A stretch of 64,000 nucleotides of DNA from Blastobasis lacticolella (GCA_905147135.1 LR990051.1:377001-441000), one strand, 5' to 3'. Counted from the first letter of the stretch, positions 43,784 through 56,071 are shown. Program-made: numbers and translations. The notes: generated from the letters alone by a model not told the origin.

Positions 43784-46098
43784 AGTAGGGTGTCCCGAGA
43801 ATTTTTTTCTTGGATTTTCTTAACGCAAGACCTCTTAAAATTTGCGTAATTTATACCAGATTACCATAATAATAAAAATAATAAAATAAAATTTGATCTT
43901 CAGGGTTCTATCGATCTTTGAAGTTCTGAAAAATTATGATATTTCGCTACTCCAGATTTCAGCTTTATATTATATCTCTTTCTTGTTTTTCTTAACTCAA
44001 GATCTGTCAAAAGTTGCGTAATTAATCGTAGATTACTCAAATAACTCTAAAAACCAAATAAAACTATACCTTTAGGGTTCTACAGATCGGCAAAGTTATG
44101 AAAAATTTACAAATTTAAGGTAATATTTCGCTATCCTATTTTAAACGTAAATATGAAAAACATTAAGTTATTATTTTATTAAGTTGTAATACAAACACGA
44201 TATTTAGATTTTTATGCAACAATATGTTATCGGGAACCTCGAATTAGCAGATTGGTACTTGCAAATTCAAAGTCGCAGGTAACTTGGTACGTTTCAATTT
44301 GTTTCGAGGACTTTGTGGCTTTTGGACTTTACTCGATAATGTTTTTTCGAATTCAAAGTACTACTTTTACACTGTAGTTGCGATACAGTGTAAAAGTGGA
44401 TTTTGTGACTTTATTTGAATAAAAAGTTCGAGACGTCGTGAGGCACTTCCGCTATATTGAGAACATACTTAGAAATTGACGATCGGTAGCGCTATTTTAT
44501 TAGTCAAGGACGACTTGAAATGGAAGTACCGATAATAGAAAAAATATATCCAATTCAGTAATACTTATATGGGACTGTTTCAGAAAATATCAATAATATT
44601 TGGACCCAAAGCTTCCATTCGAATCTATACTAATATAATAAAGAGAAAAGGTTTGATTGTTTGTTTGTATTGATACGCTCAACAATTACTACTTACTACT
44701 ATTTAAAAATTCTTTCAACTATAGAAAGCTGCATTATCAGGGGGTTACATAGGCTATAGTTCTTCCCGAGATTCAATGTGGTTGCCACGGAAACGGGTCC
44801 GGAACGTTCTAATCTAATTTTGCGCAGACGAAGATGCGGGCAAAAAAGCTAGTCGAAAGTATGGCCAAATTATTTAATTCCTGAAATCATTTGACCACGA
44901 AAAGTGGATGGATTCCTACCTCAATTTGAAAAGATACCGCAAAAGCTAAAGAAATTATGTCTAGTTCCAAAAACGAATGACGTAACGAGTGTAGTTAGAG
45001 TTATCTAAGAAGCTTTTATACTTCTTCTTAAGTGTACTTCATATGAATCTTGTTTGTATTTGTGCTTGAAACCTAAGGAAGTTCTCATCAATGAGAGAAG
45101 TTTAATGTTAAGAAAATGGTAATGAGTAGTATTGATTAAAAATAAAGGACTAGATAGATAAAAAGACAGTATAGGAAAATTGAAGCCTCTTAAGAAACCG
45201 ATTCTGTTTCTGCAAATTGTGATTAGTGCTTGAATCTTTCTCAGAAGTATGTTCCAAAGGCATCCCCGACATAAACGACCTCGAGAGAGACACCACTGAC
45301 TTCAACAGCGAATAGAAAAACATTAAGCAAAGCCAAATAACAAAGTAGCTAAGCTCTGCGACAGATAATGTTTATCGATGCGATTTGCTGCTGCTGTTTT
45401 GCCTGACATCCTCTTGGTTTCTACTAAAGATTTAACTTAATAATTGTAAAAGCTAGAAAAGCTGAAAGTAGCACTAAAATCAGAATAAAAACTTTTAAAA
45501 TTAACTTATCTGTTGAAGATTACACATAAATTATTGTGTGACAGGGAAATCCGCAACGCCGGTTATTTACTGCACCGCCGATTCTTCAGCATATTTCTAA
45601 TGACGACTTTTAAATCATGGCAAAAGATAAAAGCTTGGAAATTGTTGACTATCCTTGTTACACAATCTGTGGTAACAAAGGCCTCTCATAGTGTTACTGT
45701 GTTACTGACGCTAATGCTTGAGATGGCTTCATTGGAATATGCAATCACGGACAAAATCCATAATTTTTGACTCAATAACAAGCAAACTAAAATAAAAAAT
45801 GTTCTATTGATTATATGCTCTATTTTGATTATTCTGTTTTTTTATGCTATATTTCTTTATTTTTTATATTTTAGTATAAAATAAGCTTAAATTTGTATTA
45901 TTTTAAGACAGCGGAAAAATTCTGTAAAAATTTAAAATTCTAAAATTTTTAACGTTCGGTAGAGCCCTCAAGATTACACATAATTCAAATATTTTTACAT
46001 TTTTCATAATCTGTGTTAAATTACGCAAATTTTGATACCTCTTGCGATTGTGTAGCTTGAAATATTTTTTTTCTCATACATGGACGGGACACCCTACT
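43784..46098. mobile_element. 2.3-kb TIR DNA-transposon-like element
   Basis: The 14-bp ends AGTAGGGTGTCCCG and CGGGACACCCTACT are perfect inverses, flanked by GTAT on both sides (43780-43783 and 46099-46102). Subterminal blocks repeat: CTTAACGCAAGACCTC with GCGTAATTTA near 43820, CTTAACTCAAGATCTG with GCGTAATTAA near 43990, and inverted near 46015. The interior is AT-rich; the + ORF at 45513-45770 has no recognised domain, so a decayed transposase cannot be claimed. A Helitron lies inside. Confidence 0.75.
44624..44852 (+). mobile_element. non-autonomous Helitron
   Basis: The 229-bp unit begins TCTATACTAATATAATAAAG and ends with CTAG after a short hairpin (GCGCA...TGCGG). It sits precisely between A and T, as Helitrons do. 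TTGATTGTTTGTTTG and TTACATAGGCTATA are typical of the abundant lepidopteran family. No Rep/helicase is encoded. Confidence 0.85.
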
Positions 46099-46249
46099 GT
46101 ATAGTTCCCCTATTATATCTTAAATCAAATTATGACAAAACAGTAAAACTTAGCATAGAAAGGCAACCTCTCTAAGTACCTTCATATTAATGATCCACAC
46201 TGAGTAGTTTGAAGATGAAATATAGCTAATGAAATTCTAAAGAAAACCT

Positions 46250-46520
46250 CACCATCACAGCCCATAACAGTCCACTGAAGGACTAAGGGCCGAGAGGCCA
46301 CGTGGGAGACCACGAAAGGGCAGGTTACTGCCATAATCTCGATGCTTGGCAGGTGGGTTGGAGATCGCAGTGTTATAAATAAAACAATGGAAAACGCTGC
46401 TGCCCATTTCCCAGCCTACGGGGACTGGATCCTTTGAATCGAAAATATTACCCGCCTTCGACACCCATAAGTGTAAGGTTGGTGCTATTCAACTTTCCCG
46501 GACACCACACGGCCAATATA
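46250..46520 (-). repeat. LINE-type 3' tail
   Basis: It matches 10715-10960 inverted, including GCCGTGTGGTGTCCGG at the far end and the ATCTCGATGCTTGGCAGG block. The ORF at 46255-46464 is a shadow. Confidence 0.7.
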
Positions 46521-46712
46521 TATAGTTACCTAATTCCGATTGTTCAAATTTTGGTAGTTATTGCCCCTTAAACAAACACGACAGGGTGACTTTGTTTTAT
46601 AAATAAATAAATATTCGTGGAGATGTTGCTAGTCGGTTTTATAAAGAATCTCGAGATCGACCTAGATGACATTTGTCTTTTATGTAACAAAGAAATATTG
46701 TAATAGAGAAGA

Positions 46713-47290
46713 GCGTCGCTAACTTAGTGGATAAGGGGCCCGACTCGTAAGTGAGAGGTACCGTGTTTGAACCCCAGTGACGCCATCACCAATTACTTTT
46801 TCTGGGTTGTGTAAGTAGGTTGTACACTAGTTGGACACCTGAACCTAGACCTAAACTTGGGTCTGGAATAAAAATGGACAAGGGCTATACATAAACCGAT
46901 GCTCAAACGGCGACTGAAAATATGGACATGAGGAAACCTGCACATTTAGGCGTTTATCTTTTTTTTATGCTGCCCAGTGACAAACGAGCAGTAGCCCACC
47001 TGACGGTATGTGGTAACTGTTGCCCATAACATCTACAATTGATATATTTAGGTTAATTCATAATCTTGGTAGGTTCCCTTGTTAATAGGGTCACGGAGGT
47101 CAAATAGCACTCGCTCCACCTTGATATTGTATTGTACTCCAACAATTTTTACCTGTGTACCACAAATAAATACATTCATTCATTCATCCACTGTAGGTCA
47201 GTAATTACCTGATCTGCCAAATCCTGGATCGTGTTCAAGGCAGGCCGGGCGGTGTGACCACAACTGGGATATCTACGATGATGATTAAGT
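46713..47290 (+). repeat. SINE family B, interrupted copy or tandem fragments
   Basis: The head GAGCGTCGCTAACTTAGTGG with B-box-like GTTTGAACCCC is at 46713-46800, part of the body follows, and the end block ACCTGATCTGCCAAATCC is at 47207-47225. Other repeat DNA lies between them. Confidence 0.6.
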
Positions 47291-47429
47291 ACACAAACAT
47301 TGATGTCACCTTGCCAAAGATTTCACGTCACACACTTCCTGGTCCTACTCTCTGTCAACACATTTCTTTAAAACAATGGAGCTCTCGATTCCCTACAAAC
47401 GTCAGCACAGACATAAAGCACGCCTTTCG

Positions 47430-47622
47430 GAGGTCACACCGAGGCCGGCCCGATCCGGGAGCGGCGTCTGGCGGCGCCGCGCATTGTTCGCGCATCGCCG
47501 CGTATGCGCGTGCGCAAGGCCCCGACGCCCGACAAATGTCACCGTGGCGCCGGCGCGCGGCGATGTATGCGGAAACCGCGGTCTCCTGGAACCGTCTGGC
47601 GGTGTCTGCTGGTTTTTAGGGG
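47430..47622 (+). other. GC-rich, CpG-dense island, possibly a promoter or first exon
   Basis: About 190 bp rich in CG dinucleotides (GGCGCCGCGC, GGCGCGCGGCG) lies in AT-rich DNA. It ends at TTTTTAGGGGTAAGTCC, which contains a good 5' splice donor. ORFs cross it in several frames, none recognisable. Confidence 0.35.
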
Positions 47623-48483
47623 TAAGTCCGAACGGAACGCTTATAGAGTCAATTGTCGTTTGTCTGTCGTAGCCAATTTTCTCCGAAACTACTGGACCGA
47701 TTAAAGAATACAGTTGAAGAAATACAGAAAGTAGTTTAACGGTCAAACTTTTACTAAATCCATGACATGACATGGGTTTACTTTTGTTAATAAGTATGCA
47801 AACTGCGTTGTGTGATATGAGAAAGGTTAGAATGCACATGTTAACGCAATTTTTATTTTAAGCGCTACAGATTTGGGGTTAGGTATTACAAAAAGTGCAT
47901 AAGCTTAGGTCTAATATTTACTTGTAGTCTTCTCTGGCTCCCTGCACCCCATACCTTATAACTAAATACTTTTAGTGCATGAAGAATACCTAAATAAATA
48001 AGGCTTCTTTGTCTTTGCTCTAGATTCCACTAACATCAATACTGATGACGATAAAAGGTAGATGATTGCAGTTCGAGTGCCACAAACTTGTCTGACCCGG
48101 TGACGAAAACTGGAACTAAGTGTAATCATTTTGAAGTGTCACTTTGTTGTCAACAACAGCGACGCCATCATCGGCTCAGATAGGTTTGTGGCAGTCCAAT
48201 GATTGTTTGATGAGACTCGTCATCCTATAGATCGTAGGTTACGTTATTCTACTACGAGTAGTAGAATAACGTATCTCCAATAGGAAGTGAAGTGCTATGA
48301 ATACGTGATACTTGACTCGAGGAAGTAATTTATCCCGAAGTTATTATTGCAAGAAGTGACATTTTTTTTTTTTTTTTTTTTATTAATATGGAAAACCAAC
48401 AGCTTTTAATACAAGCATATAAAACTTAAATAAATACAAAAAGCCAATTACATGTTCTCACTGGTATAAATACATACTTCATC

Positions 48484-48655
48484 ATCACCTTGGCGTGAAT
48501 ATCCCGATGGTGCTCTCGCACGCGAGGGTGTGAGGTCCGCCTAGACCGTGATTCAGGATTTGGCAGATCAGGTACCCAATTAAATTACAGAAGAGCGATT
48601 GCCATCTGACCTCCGTGACCGATTACTCTGTTAGCAGGGTTACCTACCAGGTTTA
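48484..48655 (-). repeat. SINE family B, partial
   Basis: The end half on the minus strand contains GATTTGGCAGATCAGGTA. A poly-T run (48363-48382), possibly a reversed A tail, precedes it at a short distance. Confidence 0.65.
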
Positions 48656-48799
48656 CCTAATTCACATTTTTCCTAATTCATGACTTGCTCATACTTGCTT
48701 CATGAATTTTGCTTCGCAGTCAAAATTACCAGGACCAGGACAAGGACTTGCACGTGGACCTGGCCTAGACCTAGACCTACACCTGGACCGGGATCTGGA

Positions 48800-49046
48800 A
48801 TGGAAATGGATAAGCCCTATACACTAACCGACGCTCTTACGGTGAGGGAAAACATCGTGATGAAACCTGCACATTCAGGCGACTGAATGTATACCTAACC
48901 ATGATCCAACCTGGTTACGTTCCCCTGTTAACGGGGTCATGTAGGTCAAATGACAGTCGCTCCATTGTAATTACCTGATCTCCCAAATCCTGTATCATAG
49001 GCAAGGCGGACCCCGGGCCCTCGCGCGCGATAGCATAACCGGAACA
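48800..49046 (+). repeat. SINE family B, body
   Basis: ACTAACCGACGCTCTTACGG, ATCGTGATGAAACCTGCACA and GGCGGACCCCGGGCCCTCGC occur in normal order. With 48484-48655 it forms an inverted pair. Confidence 0.75.
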
Positions 49047-49790
49047 TGAACGCAAATATGACCAAGTAGTCTTAACTTAAAAATACTTTAACCTAGCTAC
49101 ACTAGCTGAATAATATTCGTTTGGCACCTAGAATGAATGCGTAATATAAAATTTACTACCACCATTTACTTTGTAGGACTCTCGTTGGAAGGTCAAGGCG
49201 AGTAGGTCAAGTACCTCCATTGCAAGAAGTTGCATTCTCTTTTCCTACGCCTTTACGATATTTTAGAGCTCCAACAAACACGCATCAAGCGCACAACACA
49301 TCAATAAGATACCAACATTCTCGTTCCTGGTAAACATATAAACATGCATTAACTCATTGTAAGTGTATGTAGGTAGCAGAACATCTGAACATATGCAATT
49401 GATGGAATAGATTTTATCGTTACTCATTGTTGTGTCTGTTTGTTGGGATCTTGACACTTCTAAAGAATTTATATGCGCGACCGTATCTCTGTTGCCAGTA
49501 TTGCCAGTGAGGTATTCAATAGAGTAAATTATCAGTATGGCCAATGTTAGGGCAGTATTACTACAGTGTAGTTGCCGTAGTTTCATTCGAGCTGTCTATA
49601 CTTTTCTCTCCACTTTAGCCTTCGCGGGTGATGGTCGTGCAGATCGACGTTCGAAGGAAGTGATCTAAATCAATTCATTCGACGCGAGTATGGTTGGTAC
49701 CTATAGACTCACGTAGCCGGGAAACACTCATTGGTAGATTGGATGGAATTCACTATAACTCAACCGATAGAAAAACGTCAATTAACGACC
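49047..49790. other. 0.7 kb without a supported gene
   Basis: The minus-strand ORF at 49263-49586 has no recognisable domain, signal or splice context. Short A-rich repeats (CGTAAAAT) follow at about 49800-49835. Confidence 0.4.
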
Positions 49791-50034
49791 AAGTTTATTG
49801 TAAATCGTAAAATCGTAAAAATCGTAAAATTGTAAATTTCTAAACTACTAAATCGATTTATTCAAACTAAGTTTTGACAATCAAACAGACATACACCTAC
49901 ACAGATACACACACGTCATACTTATAATAGGTACCCTTATTTTTTTCGGGGTTTTAAAATTGACTTCAAGACTAGTGTTTAAGATGCTTCTTAATAGCTT
50001 AGTTTTTTAGAATTTTGGATGAGCAAAGAAATCT

Positions 50035-50225
50035 TGAAATGTTCCTGCACATTTATGCGACTGAATCTGTAACCATGGTTTAATATGGTCAGATTCCCCT
50101 GTTAACAGGGTGAGGTAGAAGGCAGGCGTGTCACTGTAATTATCTGATCTGCCTAATCCCGAATCATTGTCAAGGCGGACCACGGGCCCTCGCCCGTGAG
50201 AGCGCAACCGGGATATAGACGCAAT
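50035..50225 (+). repeat. SINE family B, 3' part
   Basis: CACATTTATGCGACTGAAT, then GTAATTATCTGATCTGCC and CGGACCACGGGCCCTCGCC. The head is missing. Confidence 0.7.
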
Positions 50226-50256
50226 GGTAATAAATAATAATAATAATAAATATATT

Positions 50257-50482
50257 TGAACAAATTCACACAACGGCATCTAGCCCCAAAGTAAGCAAAG
50301 CTTGTGTTGTGGGTGTTAGATAACCGATCAACTAATATATGCTTTTTTTTAATACATACTTATTATACATACAACGATCCGTAACAGAAATTAATAGTCA
50401 TCATTTCAATTTCTGCTCGGCCGGAATCGAACCCGGGACCTGCGTGGCGACCGGCATGTTAACCAACTGAACCACTCAGGTG
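50257..50482 (-). repeat. tRNA-derived SINE family A
   Basis: On the minus strand: CTGAGTGGTTCAGTTGG, a B box region GGTTCGATTCC and the body to TTGTGTGAATTTGTTC. Confidence 0.85.
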
Positions 50483-50554
50483 ATCTAGCTGATTACTATT
50501 TTTTTATTAACCATCAATACATACCCCAAAGCTGGGGTTCGAAGTGGTAAGAAT

Positions 50555-50690
50555 AAAAAGGAGATGTATGAAAAGAGTTGTAGATATATGCGAGGCTAGG
50601 GAGTTGTGTCAGGACAGAGCAAAGTGGCGGTCCATAGTCTCTGCCTACCCCACCTGTGGGAAACAGGCGTGAGCTTTATGTATGTATAAA
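50555..50690 (+). pseudogene. retrotransposon ORF2 extreme C-terminus and tail
   Basis: The + frame reads MKRVVDICEARELCQDRAKW, then RSIVSAYP and a stop, typical of the end of LINE ORF2 proteins, followed by a (TGTA)n-like tail. Confidence 0.6.
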
Positions 50691-51629
50691 ATAGAAAATC
50701 GTTTATTGCCTTATTATTACATGTGGCGACACTACTAAAATGTTATAATAATGCTAAGTTACCTACCTACTTATGGACTAGTGACTGAACATAAAAAATA
50801 AGTAACAATAAGGCAAATGGACTCTGGCTCAGCTTTGTTATCACGGGACGCTACCGTTCCATGCCGCGCTGTTTTTCAGCCATGCCCATTTGTATAGGTA
50901 AGTAAAATAAAAAAATAATATAAAACAAGTTAATGTCAAATCAACAAAACAAAAAGACAACGAAAATATATTACGTAGTACTATTGAAATAAAAGAAAAA
51001 TTGAATAAGTAGGTGCTTTTTTACATTAATCTAAATCTTTCAAATCAAAGCATTGTATGTATGTATAACACATCGTCGGAGGCCGTGTGTAGCTCACGAG
51101 GCTCGCGGAAATACGGCCCGGTTATGGCTGGGCGTTTTTCTCTGCCATTTTGACCCGCGGATTATTTAATCATGTGAGCTGGTGCTTTGTTGCGTCCCGC
51201 TGGGGCGGGCTGGGATTGCCCATTGATTCTCGGGTAGCAGGGCTTTCGTAATCGTAGGTCCAATACCTACCAAACATGGGTTGGAAGTGATTTTAACTCA
51301 GTCAGGGATACCTCAACTTCCTAGAAGAAAAAAATGAGCACACATGGTTGATAGGTAACTGTTATTTTATACAACATGGAGTTCTTCAAGAAAGGGGTGA
51401 AAAGCTTTTTACGGGGTCGGCTACGCGAGGGTGAAGCCCCTGGTATTGTCAACGTCCATATGCTGCGGTGACTGCTTACCATCAGTTGGGACGTAAGCTT
51501 ATTTGCCACATATAAAAAAATTGTTGGCAAACAAGCTCACGGCTTGCCTGATGGTAAGCAGTCACCGCAGCCTTACGTTTGCAATACCTGAGACAATACC
51601 TAAACTACTTTTTTGTTTACCTTCTCTAT

Positions 51630-51962
51630 TTGCGTGGTGGCTAGGGTATCGGACTCGTAAGAGAGAGGTACCGGGTCCAAATCCAATGACTCTTTTCTGA
51701 GTTATGTACATTAGTTAAATACTAACCGATGCACTTACGGTGAGGGAAAACATCGTGATGAAACCTGCACATTCAGGCGAATGAATATGTAACCATTGTC
51801 CAATCTGGTCAGGTTCCCCTGGTAGCAGGGTCGCGGAGATCAGATGGGAGTCGTTGCACTGTAATTATCTGATCTGCCAAATTCTGGTTCATGGTCACGG
51901 CGGAACCCGGGCCCTCATGCGCGAGAGAGAAACCGGGACATTAACGCAAAGACTAATTATGC
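51630..51962 (+). repeat. tRNA-derived SINE family B, best copy
   Basis: The head GGTGGCTAGGGTATCGGACT, then GTAAGAGAGAGGTACCGGGT, then the full body (ATCGTGATGAAACCTGCACA, GGTCGCGGAGATCAGATGGG, ATCTGATCTGCCAAATTC) end at CCGGGACATTAACGC. At about 330 bp it is longer than family A. Confidence 0.82.
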
Positions 51963-52624
51963 AAGATTTTTTAATGCCACCAAGTTGGCATACAAGCTAA
52001 CGGCCTGCCTGATGGTGAGCAGTCACCGCAGCCAATAGTAGCAAGTAGTATGTTTGCAATACCAGGGGCATCACCCACGCGTAGTCGAAAATTGGAAAAA
52101 TTTGATGGAAAGACCACATTCGTCGTACCTATGTCTCCATTCACAATAAAAGCATGACTGTCCGCATAGTATAAAAGGCTATTTACGAGTTTGTGCCAGT
52201 ACCTGCTTAATTTACAACGACGTTGTCGCCGTTAAACCTGGTGACATTAAAACGTCCTCAGGCTTGCTTGGCTTTGTGAATGACTTTCAGAGCAAGCCTG
52301 CCTGCTCTTAGCCGTTTTAATGTAGTTCGTTGGCACTAGAGACTGTGAGGTCCTGCCTTTTCCTGATAATTTTTAGAAGCAAGGCTTTGTAATCCACTAA
52401 TTTGGTCAAATTTTGGTGTAATACAGAGTTTACATACATACACGTGAAGTGGTTACTTTTTCATAACATTTTGAAAAGGATCTGTTAATCCCCGCGCGTA
52501 ACGAGTCGAATATAATTTTTTTCAAACAAAATACAAAATGTTTCTAATAAATGAACATAGCTTCCTAATAAATACCTAAATGTACCTTTCATCTATATTG
52601 AATATTATAAAATAGTAGTCTACC
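51963..52624. other. 0.65 kb without a gene; short unit-C type fragment
   Basis: CCTGCCTGATGGTGAGCAGT occurs at about 52004-52023. It recurs at 51545 and, inverted, at about 51480. The rest is unassigned. Confidence 0.45.
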
Positions 52625-52755
52625 CTTCAACCATGTTCCAATCTGGTCAGGAGAGTCACGGACGTCAGATGGCAGTCGCGCCCTCTGCCAAATCCTGGAT
52701 CATGGTCCCGGCGAACCCCGGGCCCTCGTACGCGAGAGTACGCCAAGATGAATAG
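52625..52755 (+). repeat. SINE family B, 3' fragment
   Basis: The GTCACGGACGTCAGATGGCA and CCCGGGCCCTCGTACGCG blocks mark the end of family B. Confidence 0.65.
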
Positions 52756-54057
52756 TAGTCTTCCCTTTCCTGTGCGTTTAGCATACTCTAAATAAATACG
52801 TCCATACTTAATAGTCATTTAATTTTGTAAAAGGCGAGGTCTTAAAAAGTTATATTGAGAAGTAAATATAACTCATTGGCAAGCCCGCTGTGTTTAACGA
52901 CGGGTCATTTCTGTCCCTTCTCGGTATTGCACTAAACTAGATCGTTTTATGGGCTCTGAATTTGTTAAATTTTATTTTGTCAAAGTTGGTTAATAGTGGG
53001 GTTTGTCTGCTATAAGTTCCCTCCTCGGTTAATTCCCTTCGTTATACGTATGTAATACGGCAGACAAACAGGCAAGCAAGTCTCCTGGTGGTGCTTGGTC
53101 ACCGCCGCCTATGGATATCAGCAACACCAGGGGCGCTTATGTGGGTGCTTTGGGTTCCTTAAGATTGCGTTGTTCCAGTTTGAAGTTAACCAGTGTGAAT
53201 ATTTCAAGCCAGTATCTATGACTAGCTGTTAGCAGGAAGGCGGACCCTGGGCCCTCGCGTGCTGCGCGGGGGCGCAACTGGGACATAACGCCAAGATGAT
53301 GATGATGATGATCTATGACCACCTATTGAAATCTCAATTTCTAGCTACGAAATAAAAACACAAAAAGCGCTTTACGTAATTACACCGCAGGATTTGCAAC
53401 AAATTAAGCTGCCTCACCAAATTGGTCAATCCAAAGAATTAAATTTGCGAAACCAGCGGCTGCTTTTAGGCTACCAATTTTTCTCTGTCCCACAAAATTG
53501 GATTAACCCTCTTACGATATCTAATAGAAACAAAGTGTTCGGCGTTGGCTAATTTAAAACACTTAATGCCATTGCGTAATGTATATTTTGAGATAAACAC
53601 ATTATCTGGCCAGCACGTGATATAACTCGACTCCGTTGCCACCATAGCCTGATTAATGACCATAAATCTTTGCGGATTCGCAATGCGGAGACAAACGGCT
53701 GTTGCAATTTGAAAGGCACCAACTCAGGCAGGGCTGTTTCGAAGAATCTTAATTTTTTTTGTTACAGCCAGGTATAAATGCCTGTCAAGGAACACTCTAG
53801 CTTTGAAGGCGAACGATTGAAATAATCGGGGAACACACTCGTAGGTATCGTGTTCCATTCTCATTATAAATTTCCGGGAATTTTTCAACGTATCATGTGG
53901 AGCCAGATTTAATAACGGAAGTGGACAGTTGGAAGGTTTGGTGGGTGACAACTGGGAAGATCATTACCATCATCACCCCGAATGTGCTAGAGGCCAGTTG
54001 AGGACACTACTATTTACATAATCGAAAGTATCATCAATGCAGTAGGAGTATTACTTA
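52756..54057. other. 1.3 kb without a supported gene
   Basis: It has a reverse unit-C type fragment near 53060-53115, a short family B end at 53230-53300 followed by (GAT)n, and chance ORFs on the minus strand. Confidence 0.4.
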
Positions 54058-54065
54058 CCTATACC

Positions 54066-54254
54066 TTACGGGTTCGATTCCCGGCCGGGCAGAAATTTTA
54101 ATGATGAATTTTAATTTCTGTTACGGGTCTGGGTGTTCTATGTATAATAAGTATGTATTTAAAAGTATATAAGTAGTATATCAGTTAGCTAGCACCCATA
54201 GTACAAGCTTTGCTTAGTTTGGGGCTAGATGGCGCTGTGTGAATTTGTCCACGA
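54066..54254 (+). repeat. SINE family A, 5'-truncated
   Basis: It starts at the B box (GGTTCGATTCCCGGCCGGGC) and continues through the body and tail. The A box is missing. Confidence 0.78.
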
Positions 54255-54879
54255 TTATTTATTTATTTATATGTGGAGAGTGGAGACCACTTTCCTCTTC
54301 TCTGGTAGTTCTAATGTCAGTATTAGAGATTAATGCCACAAACTTATCTGGCTCGATGACGGTGTCGGTGATGGCGTTTTAAAACATTTCAAAGTTAAGT
54401 ACTGCCATTTTTTTACAGTTCCAGTTTCGACCACCGGGTCAGATAATTTTGTAGCACAAATTGTGGAGGGAGACGGCGAGTGCTGGGTGGCCGAGGAAGA
54501 CTTGGATAGAAGACCGCACATTGACTTACGCAATAAACCAGTATAAGATGAGCTAGCATCTCTGTGGACGCGCATAGCAATGTTAGCTCCTTTTAAACTT
54601 GTTTATGAAGTCGATGTGCTGGTTTCTGTACATTTTGTTCCCTAGCTTCAGTCACCATGCATAGCGGTATTTTCGTAAGTTTATCCTGCCTGCTGGATCA
54701 TTACCATCAATTAAGTATTTCTAACTCGGCACCCTACTTAATTTTTAAAAAGGTACTTATCAAAGTCGTAGCAAAGTTAAAGAAACTATTAATATCAAAA
54801 GCCTTTTACTCAGTTGACGAATTTGTGACCTGTAATGCCCTGAGCTAGACACTAAAATCATGACGACTAATGTCTTATT

Positions 54880-55037
54880 TGTATGATGAATGATTGTATC
54901 CTTGTAGCAGCGTCACGCAGATCAGATTACGCAGGCACTCACTCCAGTACAATTATCTAATCTGTTACATCCTGGATCATGGTCTAGCCGGGTCCACGTG
55001 CGCGGAAGCATTACCGGGATATTGACGCCAAGATGAT
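54880..55037 (+). repeat. SINE family B, 3' fragment
   Basis: GCGTCACGCAGATCAGATTA, then CATCCTGGATCATGGTC and GGGATATTGACGCCAAGATG. Confidence 0.65.
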
Positions 55038-55042
55038 TATTA

Positions 55043-55275
55043 TAGTCTTTTTTTTTTTATGTCATACGGTAGGCAAACAGGCAAGCGGGCCACCTGATGG
55101 AAAGTGGTCACCACTGCTTATAGACATTAGCAACACCAAGAGTATCGCTAATGCGTTGCCCACCTCTATAACACGTTGCTCTGGCAGCAAAAAGCAAATG
55201 CCACTCCACTGCCAAAGCCACGGTTCCCCAAATCCCCACCCCATGGAGCACTGGAAACCTTACTCACCGGCAGTC
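55043..55275 (-). repeat. SINE-like unit C, inverted copy
   Basis: It begins with a T run (reversed A tail) and GTCATACGGTAGGCAAACAG, then matches 38600-38858 inverted up to CCACCCCATGGAGCACTGG. Overlapping ORFs are shadows. Confidence 0.78.
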
Positions 55276-56070
55276 TCCTCGCCAACATGCCTTCTTTGTT
55301 TATCAAATCCAGACGAAAACAGAGCGGTGTTATAAGTTACCTGCATGCCTTTTTTGTTTATCATTTATTTATTGCTTTACATTGTAATATAATAACATTA
55401 GATCTTAAAAGTAGGTAAGTATCTCATGTGACCCTGTGAGGGCACTGCAAAATAATAATAAATATAGAAAACAAAATTATCTTAACAATTAAATCTAGAT
55501 TCCAAATTGGATAAATTATTACATGTTGATTAATAACAAGTTAATTGATTAGAAGTTAATTGATAATTGTTAGCGATACGTCAAAAATAAGAATATGAGT
55601 ATGTCAATTATTAAAATGAATTAAATTATTAACCCCCGGCGAAAAAAGAGCGGTGTTATAAGTTTGACATGTGTATCTGGGTATGTGTTGAGGTGTCTCT
55701 TTGTGGTATCGTATCACCCGAACGGATGGACCGATTTCGTTGCGATTTTCTTCATTTGGAAGGCAGTTTCATCGAGACGGTTAAAGCTTTGTTTTATGAA
55801 AATCGGTTCAGTATTTTAGCAAATATTTAAGTGTAGTATGTACACTTGGTCAGGGACAAAGATATTGGAAAGTTAGCTACCTTCACGGTTAAGACTAGGC
55901 TAGACTGGCAAATTGTTTTTTGCTCTGTGGTCAGGGGTTATCCGACTTTTTCTGAAAGTTAGATTAGCTAGGTACGTACGGTCTCCTCGCCTATATGCCT
56001 TCTTTGTTTATGTTAAAGGACTGAAAGTCAACCTCCCATCCCGCTGGAGGTATCTGTGTATGTATTCGCA
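55276..56070. other. 0.8 kb repeat-like, no gene
   Basis: The block near 55640-55700 (AGAGCGGTGTTATAAGTTTG) recurs inverted near 33870-33900 and 49910-49950, a dispersed element. No protein similarity is seen. Confidence 0.45.
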
Positions 56071-56071
56071 C

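Noticed and set aside
47254..47839. Overlapping ORFs of 66-145 codons in the GC-rich island
   Set aside because: Several frames on both strands are open only because GC-rich DNA has few stops.
49263..49586. 107-codon minus-strand ORF
   Set aside because: No recognisable domain, splice signal or repeat relation; compatible with chance.
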